Shown here: positions 38,831-51,150 of the stretch, in pieces
How positions within the stretch are numbered: the stretch's first letter is position 1
Layout of the letters: every line of letters starts with the position of its first letter
Assembly (NCBI RefSeq): GCF_014805625.2
Contig: NW_023998415.1
Span: 49,138,461 to 49,202,460 of the forward strand
Source: Glossina fuscipes
Lineage: Eukaryota > Arthropoda > Insecta > Diptera > Glossinidae
Length of the DNA stretch: 64,000 bases
Direction of reading: 5' to 3'
The notes under the pieces: model-generated
Database searches by the model: none
Seen by the model: the letters and a program-made list of their open reading frames with translations, nothing else
Told to the model about the DNA's origin: nothing
Program-made: the position numbers and the translations under genes

Positions 38831-40812
38831 CCCGCTTCCCAATAAAAACGCCCATAAAAAATATGCCTTTATATTGAAACAAAATACAAATTTTGTGTTC
38901 CATCACAAAAATTAGGATTGTGGTAGACAATCTAGTGTAGAGTATTCAATGATCGGCCTCGCCCAGCTATAATGTTCATATTTGTTTTCGATTCAGTTTC
39001 TTCTTCTTTCATATTCTTTTGAATTATTAAATTCTACATTAAATGCAATAATTGCTGTCATAACCCACCTATGCTTATCGTTTAGCTGGAAGCAAGAGTG
39101 CATGGTATGGAATGAGTTTCGCATATCAATGAGTGCGCCGTGTCAACTCCTGTTCGCTGGAACTCGGTTGGAGTTGTTTTGATAATGACATAAGGTTGTA
39201 TCCAAATTTAGATCAGGGCATCGAACACGTTGTTAATCGAAGCCAACTCTCATTTTCGTCGTTTGTCGTTATTAATAATTTTTGGTTTATTTTATAAAAG
39301 CTATGGAATTTTTGATGTGCAAATCTCGTTCATTTATTGATATTGAATTTCATTTAAATTATGAGGAAAATTTCTTAATTAACATCTGGAGCAGATGATT
39401 GTTCGTCTCGCAATTATTACTGAACAATTAATTAATTGTAGTTTTACGCAAATCAATTCCAACATTGACAATTCCGAGCGTCTCAGCCGCGTTGTTACGT
39501 CACGTTGACTGAAACCACACGAAACATTAATAATTGATATGTCGGTGGCCAACGAAATGTAACAAGTCTCGCAGCACTTGCATCTGCCATAAATACTTAC
39601 GGATAATAATTGAAATCTTAAGCATATGGTCTCGTGATTACATGAAAATATATGATTAAAAAACTTGCAACAACCTGAAACAAGTAAGAAGAGAACAAAC
39701 CACAATAAAACTCTATTCGATATGGAGCGATTGCTGTCGTACCCATTTTCACCTTGCATACGATATACAAGACCAAAATGGATGAAACGTCTATTTACTT
39801 AACACACCAATCGCCTGATAAAGTCACGTGTTACCACAATTCTGCATAAGCCAAAAATTATATTTCCATACCTGATCATACTATACTGTGTTATATATCT
39901 TCAATTTAATCTTGAAGGCGATACTACATAGTATTAGTAAAAATATATACGTCAGGTTAAAAAAGTTATCTTTCCCCGAGAAGAAGTAAATTATAACCCA
40001 CGGTTATGGATCATGGGCCAATTTTCCGGAAACTAAAATAATATAAAAAAAAATTTAATTTTCCTGATCAATGTTTGACATTTACATATACGAATGGACT
40101 GACCGATAATGAGTAATATATACCATATATAGCTTAGTACTTTCAAATGTGCTGCAAAGTATATAAAAGGTTTTATGCATAAAGTCCATTCAATTTCAAT
40201 ATTAAGAAATTTATAAGACATGCTTTGTTATTTGCAATTATGTAGCTACAAAAAAAAAAAAAAAAAAAAAAACAAAAAAAAAAAAATTTTCAAGTAAACA
40301 TTTGTAGAGAATGTCTTCTTGGGGATTTATAAATGCTAACAACTATGTTGATTAGAGTCGTACGTATAAATATCGCACAACAGGTTACCAGCTGTTAGTC
40401 GAACAAATGATTTAGTTGTTTACACAATGACATCAAATAACACTATCATCGTCCCTCATCTATTATGCATATTTTATCAATGTTAATACCTATCTACGAC
40501 GACAATTCCCTTGCATGTGTGTTAAACATGGTTTTTGCATTTAGCAAATTTATTTTGTAACCTTTCTTCCACTTTCATTTACTCCTCCTCTTTATACCTC
40601 TCTATCTTTTTCTATCGCATTATTTTCAATGCTTATTTAAATATTGTATAACTTTGAAATTAAATTCAATACAACTCGAAATTGAATCATTTCCGTTAAC
40701 ATTATGCAATTTTAATTACATAATCATTTTAACTATAACATTAACGTCATTAGCATCAATATTGTATTATAAGGATTACTTTGCAACGACTTGCAACAGA
40801 TTTATAAAAAAT
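38831..40812. other. AT-rich non-coding stretch with one 126-codon open frame
   Basis: The longest gap-free open frame of the window lies here on the minus strand (39379-39759). Its translation has a hydrophobic stretch near residues 18-29 (VLLWFVLFLLVS) and 13 cysteines but no family pattern I recognise, and AT-rich third positions like the surrounding DNA. A poly-A run is at 40250-40286. I do not call a gene. Confidence 0.5.
40250..40286. repeat. Poly-A run
   Basis: 37 bases of A with one C interruption, followed by TTTTCAAG. It may be a retroposon tail, but no body is recognised upstream. Confidence 0.95.
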
Positions 40813-40850
40813 GTTTAATACATCGGTCGATAATTCTCAGGGCCAATTGA
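40813..40850 (+). repeat. Solo mariner-end-like sequence
   Basis: The sequence TTTAATACATCGGTCGATAA followed by TTCTCAGGGCCAATTGA is a close but imperfect match to 42656-42692 (TTTAACACATCAGTCAATAA, TTCTTGGGACTGAC), the presumed left end of the dead mariner there. It may be an isolated terminal repeat or the stump of another copy. No transposase motif follows it. Confidence 0.5.
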
Positions 40851-41711
40851 GAGGAGCGTTCTTTTTCCTTTCTTCTTCTTCTTTTTTTTTTTTTGTGTTT
40901 TTTCTCAAAGTGACGCAAATAAATTGTTAAGTTTTCATTAAAATTTGTAGCCTTTCTTATAGCCTTTTCTTATATATGGTAGATCACAACTATTATAGGG
41001 CTACAATAGCACTAGAGAAGACACGTGTGTGTCAATGGCTTTCCATACTATTACTTTCTGTATTTGTGCAAGAATTGTCAAATACAACACTTGGTAATTT
41101 AACATCAAGTCATTGCCAGCTTTACCTGTAAATATTTAAGAGTAGTACAGTCTTTACTTTAGGCTATAAGTATTACACGTAAATATAACGTTATTCTGAA
41201 TATAAGTTCATGTGAAAAATACTCAATAATTCAGATACAAAATAAGTATTTTAAATATCATATATCTATATTATATATTGTTACGAAATGCTATTCTTGA
41301 TAAGTTTCGTGGCACTAGATGTTTCTTTCCGATCAACTCAGTCTGCTCAAATAATCTGCTTATATAAGCAAGTTGCCACAATTGATGTGTTTTCCGCTAA
41401 TCTTTTTCGTCGGCCGGCATCAGCATGACGCGCCACGAATTTGCATTTGGCCTTTCCTTCTCTCGGAAGTTAGTTGAAATGAAACTAGATTTGGGATTTC
41501 CGCAACAATATGTACAAAAATATCGTGGTTGTCAAGCCGTTCTATTCTTATTTCAAAGTAAGTTGTTGTGTAAGATAGCGTGTAAAGAAGTAGCGAAGTA
41601 TGAAAACTGAATGAGTGAAGAAAGTCTCGCATTACAGACAAATTAAAGTACCGTCATCTTTTTGTCTTTCGATAAGTAAATTAAGGCTAAAGGCATTCTG
41701 GTCTAACTTAA
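40851..41711. other. AT-rich non-coding stretch, no gene seen
   Basis: Contains a poly-T run at 40883-40893 and a TA-rich patch at 41260-41280. Overlapping opposite-strand frames at 41420-41641 are shadows of each other with no domain. Confidence 0.6.
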
Positions 41712-42150
41712 AGTTCCACGGGGCCTAGGAGCCCAGTCGCTGTGTCGTGAGTGCCTCCGGGTAGAGATGACAGCATTGGTTTACTGCAGATTGATGCTTG
41801 TCAGGATATGGAAACAGCGGTGGAAGCATGTATGTCCAGTCCCCAATATGAACGCAGCAATTAACCAATGGCCAACGGCCTTTCGGTTAGTATCGTGGTG
41901 TTTGTGGCTTCTATCATTCCAAAGCGAATAATTAGAGGTGATAATAGGCCTCAACATTTACCAGAGTGGGTTTATTGAATCGTACACAATAAACATATCT
42001 AAATTCTCCAGTGTAGTTTAGGCCCCCAGCTTATGGGGATTGTCTAACTCTCTCACTGAAGGGCGCCGGTTAGGCAAAATTAACCCGTGCGTCATTGGCC
42101 ACCGTAGGATTAGGCCGACAAGGCAGCGTACCCATGTAAAACCTATTAAA
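41712..42150 (+). repeat. GC-richer interspersed repeat with internal inverted repeat, copy 1
   Basis: Unrecognised interspersed repeat standing out from AT-rich surroundings. Diagnostic blocks, in order: TGCCTCCGGGTA near 41750, TATCGTGGTGTTTGTGGCTT near 41891, ACCAGAGTGGGTTTATTG near 41961, CACAATAAAC near 41985, TTTAGGCCCCC, GGGGATTGTCTAACTC near 42037, and GGCCACCGTAGGATTAGGCC near 42098. The reverse complement of 54065-54435 holds the same blocks in the same order. GTTTATTG and CAATAAAC form an inverted repeat around a nine-base spacer. No convincing open frame or transposon signature is visible, so the class is unknown. Confidence 0.75.
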
Positions 42151-42649
42151 CGTTTCTCTTTCCATAACGAATTTTAATCAAGAAAATTATGGTACATTGA
42201 AGGGGAAAGAACTCCACGTTACAACATTTCCTAGTTAGACCAGTCAAAATTACTGTAATATGAAAACTATATATAAAATTGCATAGTAGAAGGGATTTTG
42301 GGTTTAGCGTTGTAATTGTGACCAGCGTTTAGCAAAATTCAAATTACTGTGGAGAGCTTTGAGAGTAGTGTCCGATTTGAATCAAATAGCAACAATTGTT
42401 TGTTTTGCTATAAAAATATTATGAATCCATTGTTATATTTATCATCTTTTTTCTCTTCTTGCAGGTAAGTGCTGACTGAATTATAAATAATCGTTACCCT
42501 AAATGAGAGTGTGAAACTAATCTTCGAAGATAATCACATTGTCTTTAAGAGCTTTGCCTGAGGTAAGGTAAACAGTATATAAAATTGTATCAAATTTTCA
42601 AAATTACGTTCAATTTCATTTTTCAAGTGTCACATTACAATGCAAGAAT
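42151..42649. other. Non-coding spacer between repeat and mariner
   Basis: AT-rich DNA with no open frame of note and no recognised repeat. It separates the GC-richer interspersed repeat from the presumed left end of the mariner fossil. Confidence 0.6.
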
Positions 42650-43412
42650 CAAATTTTAACACATCAGTCAATAATTCTTGGGACTGACACGTACCTGTTT
42701 GGCTTTCAATTCACGCTTATTATAATCTCATGTGATTTCGATTATTTCCCTACAAGGTATAGTAGCTAACTTCAGTGACACAGCTTTTGTTCGTGTATTG
42801 AATAAAAGTATCGTTTCTTAGTGGGCAAAAAATACTCACTAAAGCCCTTGAGAAGTACCACAACCACTCTTCGCTGTTAAAAAGATCAATTCATCTGTAA
42901 TATGCTGATTTCCGATCATCAAAAAAGATTCTGAAAACTATTCTCGCTAATCGAAAAGTGAAGTTGCATTTTCTTTCTAAAGATATCGAAAGGCTGGACA
43001 TTCAATATTTCGCATCAAAACTTGGCCATGGGAGTACTGTTTGACAAATGCGTCCCCTTTTGTTTGCATTGGAATGAAGGCAACGCATCACAAGTCATGA
43101 GCTACGATCCAACCAGATAGCTAATATTGTCTCAAAAGGATGTTTCAGAGAAGAAGATTTGTATCTAATGATGAAGTCATGGCTAAAATTGAAGTATATT
43201 TTTACGGCTCACATAAATCCTTCTACAAGAAAAGTATAAAAATATTGTAGAAGACTGGAGCTGTGAACCAATCTTTCTTCACGGAGACTATTGTATCGAT
43301 TTTTGGAAAAAAAAAACTTGTTCCGCAAATTATTAATCGATGTATTAAGCCAAACATAATCTTTTCAAAATAGGTTAAGTTCTGTCCCGAAATAAGCATT
43401 CATCAAATGAGC
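42650..43412 (+). mobile_element. Dead mariner element, mellifera/cecropia-like, with degraded ends
   Basis: C-terminal third of a mariner transposase with sequence on both sides that looks like degraded terminal inverted repeats. At 43131-43230 one frame reads LKRMFQRRRFVSNDEV followed by MAKIEVYFYGSHKSFYKK, the usual order in mellifera/mauritiana-type transposases (LKRM, SNEEV, EAYF, KSFYKKGI). After a frameshift near 43247 the reading continues as VEDWSCEPIFLHGDYCID, matching the family's closing W...C..L.GDY.D pattern. Just upstream, a frame with P-D-S-stop-Y lies where the third catalytic Asp region (PSDY) is expected. The left flank at 42653-42692 (TAATTCTTGGGACTGAC) and the right flank at 43371-43412, reverse complemented (TTATTTCGGGACAGAAC), resemble each other as inverted ends. 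At roughly 0.76 kb against a usual 1.3 kb, the element is internally deleted. The transposase part is secure; the ends are inferred. Confidence 0.85.
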
Positions 43413-46400
43413 TTCTTCCGTCAATCAGTGCGTCGATGAAGGTTCTAAAAAAGTTTTACAAGAACAAAACTTTAGACTTTTTATTTGATAGCACGTAATG
43501 TAATTTTCGCAATCAGGGAGTCGTCGGTACTTCAACACGGGCGAACTAGGCAAAAATACCCAAAAAGGGTGAATCTTTCTTAGAAATTTTCTAATAATAA
43601 ATATTTTTTGTAGAAATGTCGGATAAACTAAAAGTCATGTTTGCCACAAGCATAATTTGAGGATCGAAAGAGTCATTAGTGTTTGCAACTCCGTTTGAAA
43701 ACCGGGACGCCCAGACGCCCGGAAAATATAGAAAATGAGCTATCAACTTCTTACAATATATGACCTGAGGGAAAAGTGTAGTTTTTTGCTCATCCGGATA
43801 CTAATCTCATTCATTGTCTTCTATTTGTATGACAATAAATTGGATAATATTTTTGAAATAAATGGACGAGAAGGCATACATTTCTAAATAAGAAACGGAT
43901 AGAAAGCGATTGGTATAGACAAACAAGGAAAGAAGATAAAAATCATTATATGAAAAATAAAAATTAATTTAATTTCTCTTTGCGTGTATGTGTTGTAATT
44001 TTAGTCAAAGTTTTTCGTTAACCGCAATGGAAACTGCGTTTTTGTTAACCGCCTTTCAAAATCGTGCAACCGATATGCATCAGTCATACCAGAATTACGA
44101 TTGAAACAAACAAGCCACATACAACGGCGCTAAGAGTGATAACAGCATGAATTAATAAATGATTTTATATTCGCGTAAATGCGATAATCTTCAACAAGCG
44201 AGGGTGTGAAAGACGTATGAAACGCAAAACACTATGACATTCATTAACTTAAAACAAAGTATTTATATTCGCTTCGAGGAAAAGTGAAAATTCTGCAAAA
44301 AAATTTCGTTTCATATCATTATGTAATGTATGCAAAGGTTCACGAAGACAATAACATATCGCTTGCTTCGTGCTGTGTACGCTATACATGTTTTATGAAA
44401 ATTAGAAGCCCAAAAATGACTGGTTAGAGGAGCCGCACGCTGCAATCATGGGGAATTAAGTTCCAGCAAACGCTAGCTTTAAATGGTTTGCATAAGACTA
44501 AGTACTAAAAGAAGACCATTATATAAATGAAATATGAATTCAAATCAAATACGACAACGACATATGCGAAAAAGATCGTAATCGAAGAATAGTGAAGCTG
44601 CACAAGCATACGTAAGCTAGCGATTTGAGTTCAATGTGACTGAGAGGGGCTCGTCCATCAGGAACTGTTCCAATCTGGCTACACAGTTGACTGAGATTAC
44701 ACACAGTTATTAAGTTACAAAGCTAGCTTTTTCGTATGTTACAATATTATTGCCGGGAACTGTAAGTCCTCTCTATCTTCATCCCACGCAATATTAATAC
44801 ACATCAGGTTTAATGTAAGCGTTATACAAGTTTCAAGTTTTTGAATTTACTCGCATCCTAATGATTAACAAGTGACTTTGATCTTCACAACCCTAATGCC
44901 AATAAAAGGATGCAATTGCAGTTAAGCTCCATAAGCACAATTAAGGCGCTCTCTTTCACCGATCAACGCCAGGGGCAACATATTTAGTGATTCAGCAAAA
45001 AATGGAGAAAAAAGACAAATTAGCTGAGAAAGTGCGATGCACTCATCGTCCCATTCAACTTCCGATTGTTATGCTCCGTGCAGAATTCTCTAAAAAGTCC
45101 CAAGAAAATCATTTGATTCGTTTATGGTGTAGTGATGAAGCGATTGCGTCTAAGGTTTTTACCAAAGCAATCGCAAAAGATCATCGAGATCGAGATGTTA
45201 CCTACTTGAGTTAATGGGATTCGTAGCAATTTAAAGAATTGATGGAGTGAAATGGATTTCAAGTTCTGTGAGAGCACGTGACGTGAACTTTTTCTTTAAA
45301 CCAATAGTTTGAGCACGTTACTGTTTGTGTGGATCCTTGAAACCGCAACTCCAATCATTTTCACATGCGTAATGAGAACGTCATTTTCTCTTGGCTCTCT
45401 GCCAAGCTTTTTTGTTGTTATCGTTATTGTTTTAAAACCTGCTTTTTAAATTTTTAGCGTAAATATAAGCGAGTAAATACCTATTCTTCTAAATAAATAA
45501 CTAGATGCGACTGACCATGTGTGGGCATGTACCTAAAGCAAGGGCCAAAAAAGGGAGGGAAAAGGGAATGCATAGAATGCAAGAGAAAAATAAAAAACAA
45601 GACTGATGACGAGCAGTTCGGCAAATTTCATGGAAATTTTGTTGTTGTTTTTTTTTAAAAACATAAACGTTTCATAAATATGGGAACAATAAAATACCAA
45701 AGGGGAACAACATAACGCAAACAGCACTTATCCGTCAGTCATCAAGAGAATTTTGTTGCATTTATCAAATCCTTTTATCTATATAGATCTACTGTGCAAC
45801 AAATATTGAAAACGTCTTTCCAGTGTTTCTCACAAACTCACATTTATGATATGATTACTTTTACAGGCAGTAGAAGCCTTTAAATAGTATTAGAACGCAA
45901 TCATTCAATAATAAGTAAGAAAGCATTTAGACATTTATAACTATTAGTTGGGCTCCCGACAGTTGGAAATCTAGGTACTTTTCAATCATGATGACACTTG
46001 ATCACACTTGTCTTCATACACATTACTGACCTATGCGGATATAATTAACAATTTCTTCTCGTGGTCGCATCTATTATTGATTTAATGGACTTCCGGTGCC
46101 CCGTCTTCAGTCTTCTGATTCATTAGGTGTTTCTCTACGGATGCATCTACATTGATAGAATCACTCCCGTCATATCTGCCCAACCAGTTGTTGTTTCCAA
46201 TTGACCTTCCTCTTCGAAAAGGGGTCCACCTCCTTCTCCTACACTAACAATTCGATATTGACTGCGATAATCTCTAAGAAGGACAGAGAGAGAGAGACAT
46301 TAAAGTCCAAATTGCTACTGATACCACTAAGTACTATCAATCATCCAGATCTTCTGCAATTAAGTCGAACGAACATTTTTCAAAAGTCTACATCATATCC

Positions 46401-46739
46401 AATTTTTTTCGTTTTCACATTCAACCGGTTCTTGCTCTTTTGAAAAGATCTCATACCGAATTATTGAGGTGTCGGTGAATAGAGTGTTCCATCGAGTCTT
46501 AGTGAGCCCGTTATCACTCGACATGTAGCTTTTGCTTGACAGGAGGGTATATCCAGCATGAATTCTCTTAACAGATTTTTTTCTCTGCTTATTCCATTGG
46601 TGCATACAAGCTGATTTCTCGGTAAGGTCTTCGAGCACATGCAGATAGTTATTGCTTATCGATTCTTAAATTTCAGCCGCCTGGCTTCTCTTCGCGCCCA
46701 GCGTTATGCTTTAGCTCGTACCATAATTATAGATCATTG
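43413..46739. other. Non-coding stretch, no gene seen
   Basis: Contains a hairpin at 45140-45174 (GCGATTGC and GCAATCGC arms) inside a 75-codon plus-strand frame that matches nothing. DNA at 46.07-46.70 kb has more balanced composition and could be the decayed upstream part of the Jockey-type element, but no endonuclease or RT motif is legible. Confidence 0.55.
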
Positions 46740-46890
46740 AGAGTGCTATTTAACTCGGTCCATCTACAGTGCATTGCGTCTTAGGTCAGGTATCCCTGAC
46801 CGCCACTTGGGATCAAATCTTTTTGACTTACACATTAACGATTTACCGTCCATGAGATTATCAAACTATATGGTAATATACGGAAGGAAC
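46740..46890 (+). mobile_element. Jockey-type non-LTR retrotransposon fragment (reverse transcriptase core)
   Basis: Short remnant of a LINE reverse transcriptase. From 46786 the frame reads SGIPDRHLGSNLFDL followed by HINDLPSMRL, the eroded form of the conserved SGVPQGSHLGPLLF..FINDLP block of Jockey/I-type elements. Just upstream, in a frame offset by an indel, FNSVHLQCIAS (about 46749-46781) fits the usual segment before that block (V.....IASSG). The invariant PQG is replaced by PDR, and no YADD catalytic box is seen downstream, where a decayed frame runs SNYMVIYGR. The rest of the element was not found within 1 kb on either side, apart from compositionally odd DNA at 46.1-46.7 kb that could be more of it. 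It is dead. Clade assignment is inference from one motif block. Confidence 0.7.
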
Positions 46891-49800
46891 TACTTCTTTT
46901 CTTTTTTCTACCCTCTTATGTTATTTTTCACATTCCCTTGAACGAGTAACTTCTATTTAGGTCTGCATATGAGCAGTTAAGACTATTTAAATGAACAGTG
47001 CTTAATAACGATTTTGAAGTGAAGGGAAAGTGGAGTGCCAGGAGCGGCTCTGTAACCGGCTGCTTCGTCCACTAGTGCAATATAACAATTTAACAAAATA
47101 TGTAAATGCTCTTCGCAGACGTGAAACCGCTGTCTGATGTCTAACTAATATGTTAAAGCCGCTCCCAAATACCAGGACTACTTAAACAATTGATGACCGA
47201 TTGTTCGCTTATTGTAAGGCTTCCATGTATTTTCTTAAATAAATTTCAACTTTCGATTAAACCAGATTGAATGATGCGAAACAAGATGCAGATGAAGAAG
47301 CAATCAAAGTAAAATATTTATAAAACGCAGATCCAGATTGATGTATGATACTAGACCTGTATTATGATTGGTTTCAGGAGCCCTGGATGTGACATTGCAA
47401 GAGAGATATAATATTCTAAAAACCTCTACGTTACGTGACAATTACAAAAGAGAATTTTTACGATTTCGGGAGAGTTTTCTTCATTTATATTCTGGACTGA
47501 ATTGCTGGCCTGCATTGCTGATTAGTTTTATCGCATCCAACACTCGTTGATTTAAGCAAATTGTGCTAAAGAATCACAACCTGAGCAAGTAGCCTTCAAC
47601 GGAAAGGTGCATTCGAATGAGGTGGTCCTGGAACCTTGAATGAGTAATAGCCCTTCATCAGCTTTATTACGCAATTGATTGTAACTTTTTATTATCTTTG
47701 TATTCAAACGCAATACTATCGGCTATCGAACAAAGGTGTCTTAACTTTTAAGTTTGGAGGACAGTTGAATGCATAGCTTAGACTCCTTTAGGAAAGATTT
47801 ATGTGACTGGATGCAAAAATTGCTCTACTTGGGCATCTATAAGGCTTACATGCGAAAGTAGAAATAAAATGTATGTGAATAAAAAAATTTGATGAGAAGA
47901 ATTTTAAGAAATTATTTGGCAGAAAAACTGGATAAATTTGTAATTAATTCAGCCATGAACGCCGTTTTATTTGTGTCTCTTTACTTGTATGCAGACAGAT
48001 CAATATGTGTCTCACTATAAGAAATGTTTTGATCATTAATTACGTTCGCCTGCAATCATTGCAATTGTCATTAAGTTACAAAGAAGAGCTACGAGGAAAC
48101 GTGAAATATGCGTCATGAACTGAACGCAAACACACAAAACCACCATACCGCCAACACACCAAATGAGACCGAAGTCAGTGACCCATTAGCAAGCGTATCA
48201 CATATGAACATTCTATCCATAACTACATTTAATCCATCAAAGAATTGAATCGAACTACATTTAATCCACGAAAGTATTATATATGTGCAAGAGAGTATGA
48301 ATGAATGAATATCAAGTGCCACAACACTATCCCAAGTAACATGAGTGATAGCTAATAGTAATAAAAGCTCGTTCAACATTTACTAAATAAAGTAAATGTG
48401 AAGAATGCAATTTGTTTAATAGAAACAAATTTTCTTTAAATTTTTCGCTTCTCTGTTTGCAAAGTTCTTTCACCTAAAACAAATCAACGGCTTTGTAGAC
48501 TGAAGTGATAATATGCGATGTGAGTTCGTGGCCTCGAAGCATCGGCTCATGAGTTAAGAATTGAATCGAACTACGTATAAGAATCTTGATGAATATGTAG
48601 GAGGAACTCATTCTCGCTCCCGCTCGGTTACACGAATTTGCTTTTTTCTTTTGCTAATTTTGTGACAGTGTAAATTGGTTTTATGCGTTTACCTCGCGGT
48701 AAGCAGCTCTGTGTTTTTTTAGATTTTCGCCCACCTCGTTCAAAAGTCCATATTACATGGACATGCATGTAAAACATCTTCCTTCTAAATACATATTCGA
48801 CAATAAAATTCGTTCGCATTTCCGCTCACTTTCGTAGTCTTTCGCAGACATCGATACTGAGCGCTCATTTATCCTCCTCGATTTGCGACGTAGTGGGTGT
48901 GATTCTATTTATTTCCCTTAGCTATCCTTTGCCTTTCACACCTTTCAGATTCGGTTTTACGGCATCTGAATACGGACGCCATGGTAATGAGCTTTTCTTT
49001 GATGCTATTCTCAAACTTTTGGTATGTGAAACGCGTCGAAGAACGTCTCTAGATTCTCTAGAAAGTCCCTTTTTTTCATTTGCGTATACTTGTGATTTAT
49101 TAATTATAAAACTCCAATATTTGGCAAATATGTCGAAGTCGGTTGAATTCGTGTTTCTTCATATTTCTAAGTCAGGCAAATCATCTAACAATGTGAACAA
49201 TTATCGATCTTTAGTTTTTATTCGAGTTTAGTGGCTTTGATTTGCCATAGTCCGTACAGCATTGCCGTGCCAAGGGCAGGTTATTACGACTTCTTACCCT
49301 AAAGCAATCGGCTAAGTTGCATCGGTTGTTGATATTGTCGGCTCGGTTCAGCTGATGAAACTTATAATGCAGTACACGAAGCTATTCGCTTAAAAATACT
49401 TACCATCGACTTGATACCATTAATATCCGACATGGCAACTGGGTTGCGTAATTGCTTCTTTAGCTTTGAATTATCGAATCACGTCGATCGCTTTGAATTA
49501 TCGGGCAGCGTTTTTCTTAGAATTGAACTATACGAGTAACGCTAAAACGCATATCATATTCGTTTCCGACGTATTCGAAGCTCAAGGGTACACACATTAT
49601 GTACAAACGCGTATTGCTAAGCATTTGAATTGTTGCATAACACGTGAAAGTTGGATTATGTTTCAAGAAGAGATAGGAAGAAGAATTTTTTTTTTTTGTC
49701 TTCGATTTAAGAGAAAAGAAAGGAAAGAAGGTCATATCCGTTGTAGAAGAGGGTAGAAGCCATGTGAAAAGAATATGCGTGGAAATAAAACTGAAGATGC

Positions 49801-51039
49801 AAAATGATATCTGACATTTTGTTATGTTGATTGTTCAATGCAATTTTTGGACAATGATGCAATAAAAACTCCGTTATTTACATCTCTCTAGTTGGACTTT
49901 TACACATACGATTGCAATACAGATTGTTCGGAATGCCTTTCGATAGTTGGGACCGTATTGTGGGAAATATCTGTACGGTGTAGAACACATGCCCCGTTGA
50001 AAAGATATGCTTATTATAATTAGCTTATTATCTTATATCGCTGATAGGTTTTATGACAAACGATGATGATTATGATATGAACTTTTCAAGAATTTCCGTT
50101 GAGAAGCAAACAAACACTCTTACAATAACAACTTATTTATATAAAATAGATTTATTATATAAAATCTAAGAATATTAAAATTTCATTAAATAAAAATTAT
50201 ATTTAATCTTGATGGTAGATTCAAATTCCAAGTAAAATGTTAATAATAAAAAGGAAAAAATTAATTAATAATTTATTGTTTTTCCTGCAGTATATTTACA
50301 ATATGCATATAATATAATAGGTTAATATGTATGCGATGCGTAGTAAACCGTAACCATGGGTGGCTGGTTGGCTTTTAAAAACAAAATCAATTTTAATAAA
50401 TACATATTGTTGCGATTTTGCATGTTTGTGTGCGAGTCGTGCTACGAAAAATGAAACCTTTGATAGGTTGTCATGGACAGAAAATGTCAACCAGAGAACA
50501 AACGATTTAACATTAATATCTCGACTTTACTTTAATTTAATGTAAACGGATGAATATAGATTTTCGTTCTTTTATACTAAAAGACTGCAAAGATATTACA
50601 TTTCTTATTCTATTTGTAACACCTAAACATACTCAATTGAGACAATGTATATATATATATGATATTCATTAAAATGTGAAATTGTGTTTATTTTAGTTTA
50701 ATATATATATATATTATATATATATATATATATATATTTGATTGGATTTGACTTCATATATGTAAGTGTACGTAAAGTGATAAAAGCATAAATATTTATG
50801 ATTTATTTTTTATATTGAAATTTAAAAATAAATGCAACACTTGATCTTGAAGATGGCACCGATTTTCATTACAAACTTGGAGCGGATATCACTTGCATAT
50901 GCGGTAACAGTAATATGCAGTCATTTTCTGGTAATGGACCACGCTTATGTTAACACATTCATATAGCTTAAAATTTAGAACCTCTTCAGGCGCAGTCCAT
51001 TTTGGTTTGCGTATTTTAAAAGCATTTCTTTTTTCAGAA
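46891..51039. other. AT-rich non-coding stretch, no gene seen
   Basis: Contains a 32-base imperfect tandem at 48221-48268, poly-T at 49686-49698, and a TA array at 50700-50739. A 112-codon plus-strand frame at 48893-49231 and a 96-codon one at 49466-49756 show no recognisable domain. Confidence 0.6.
50700..50739. repeat. TA microsatellite
   Basis: TA array interrupted once by TATTATAT near 50713. Confidence 0.95.
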
Positions 51040-51150
51040 GGATAGAAGTAGCGAGCTCGGCGACCTCAAACATAATGTGCATGTGCCCAATCGGCAAGTG
51101 TTGTGCCTTTACCGATCGAGTGAGCACTCGCTATAGCTACGACCGAAGAA
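51040..51150 (-). mobile_element. tRNA-derived SINE, copy 4 (body only)
   Basis: Only the SINE body is recognisable. On the minus strand it reads GGTCGTAGCTATAGCGAG, then TTGCCGATTGGGCACATG and GAGGTCGCCGAGCTCGCTAC. This parallels copy 3 (GGCCGTAGCTATATAATGAG, GCCGATTGGGCAAACATCC) but has extra bases between the two shared blocks. No A or B box can be found beyond 51150, so this is either a 5'-truncated insertion or a copy whose head has eroded away. Confidence 0.62.
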
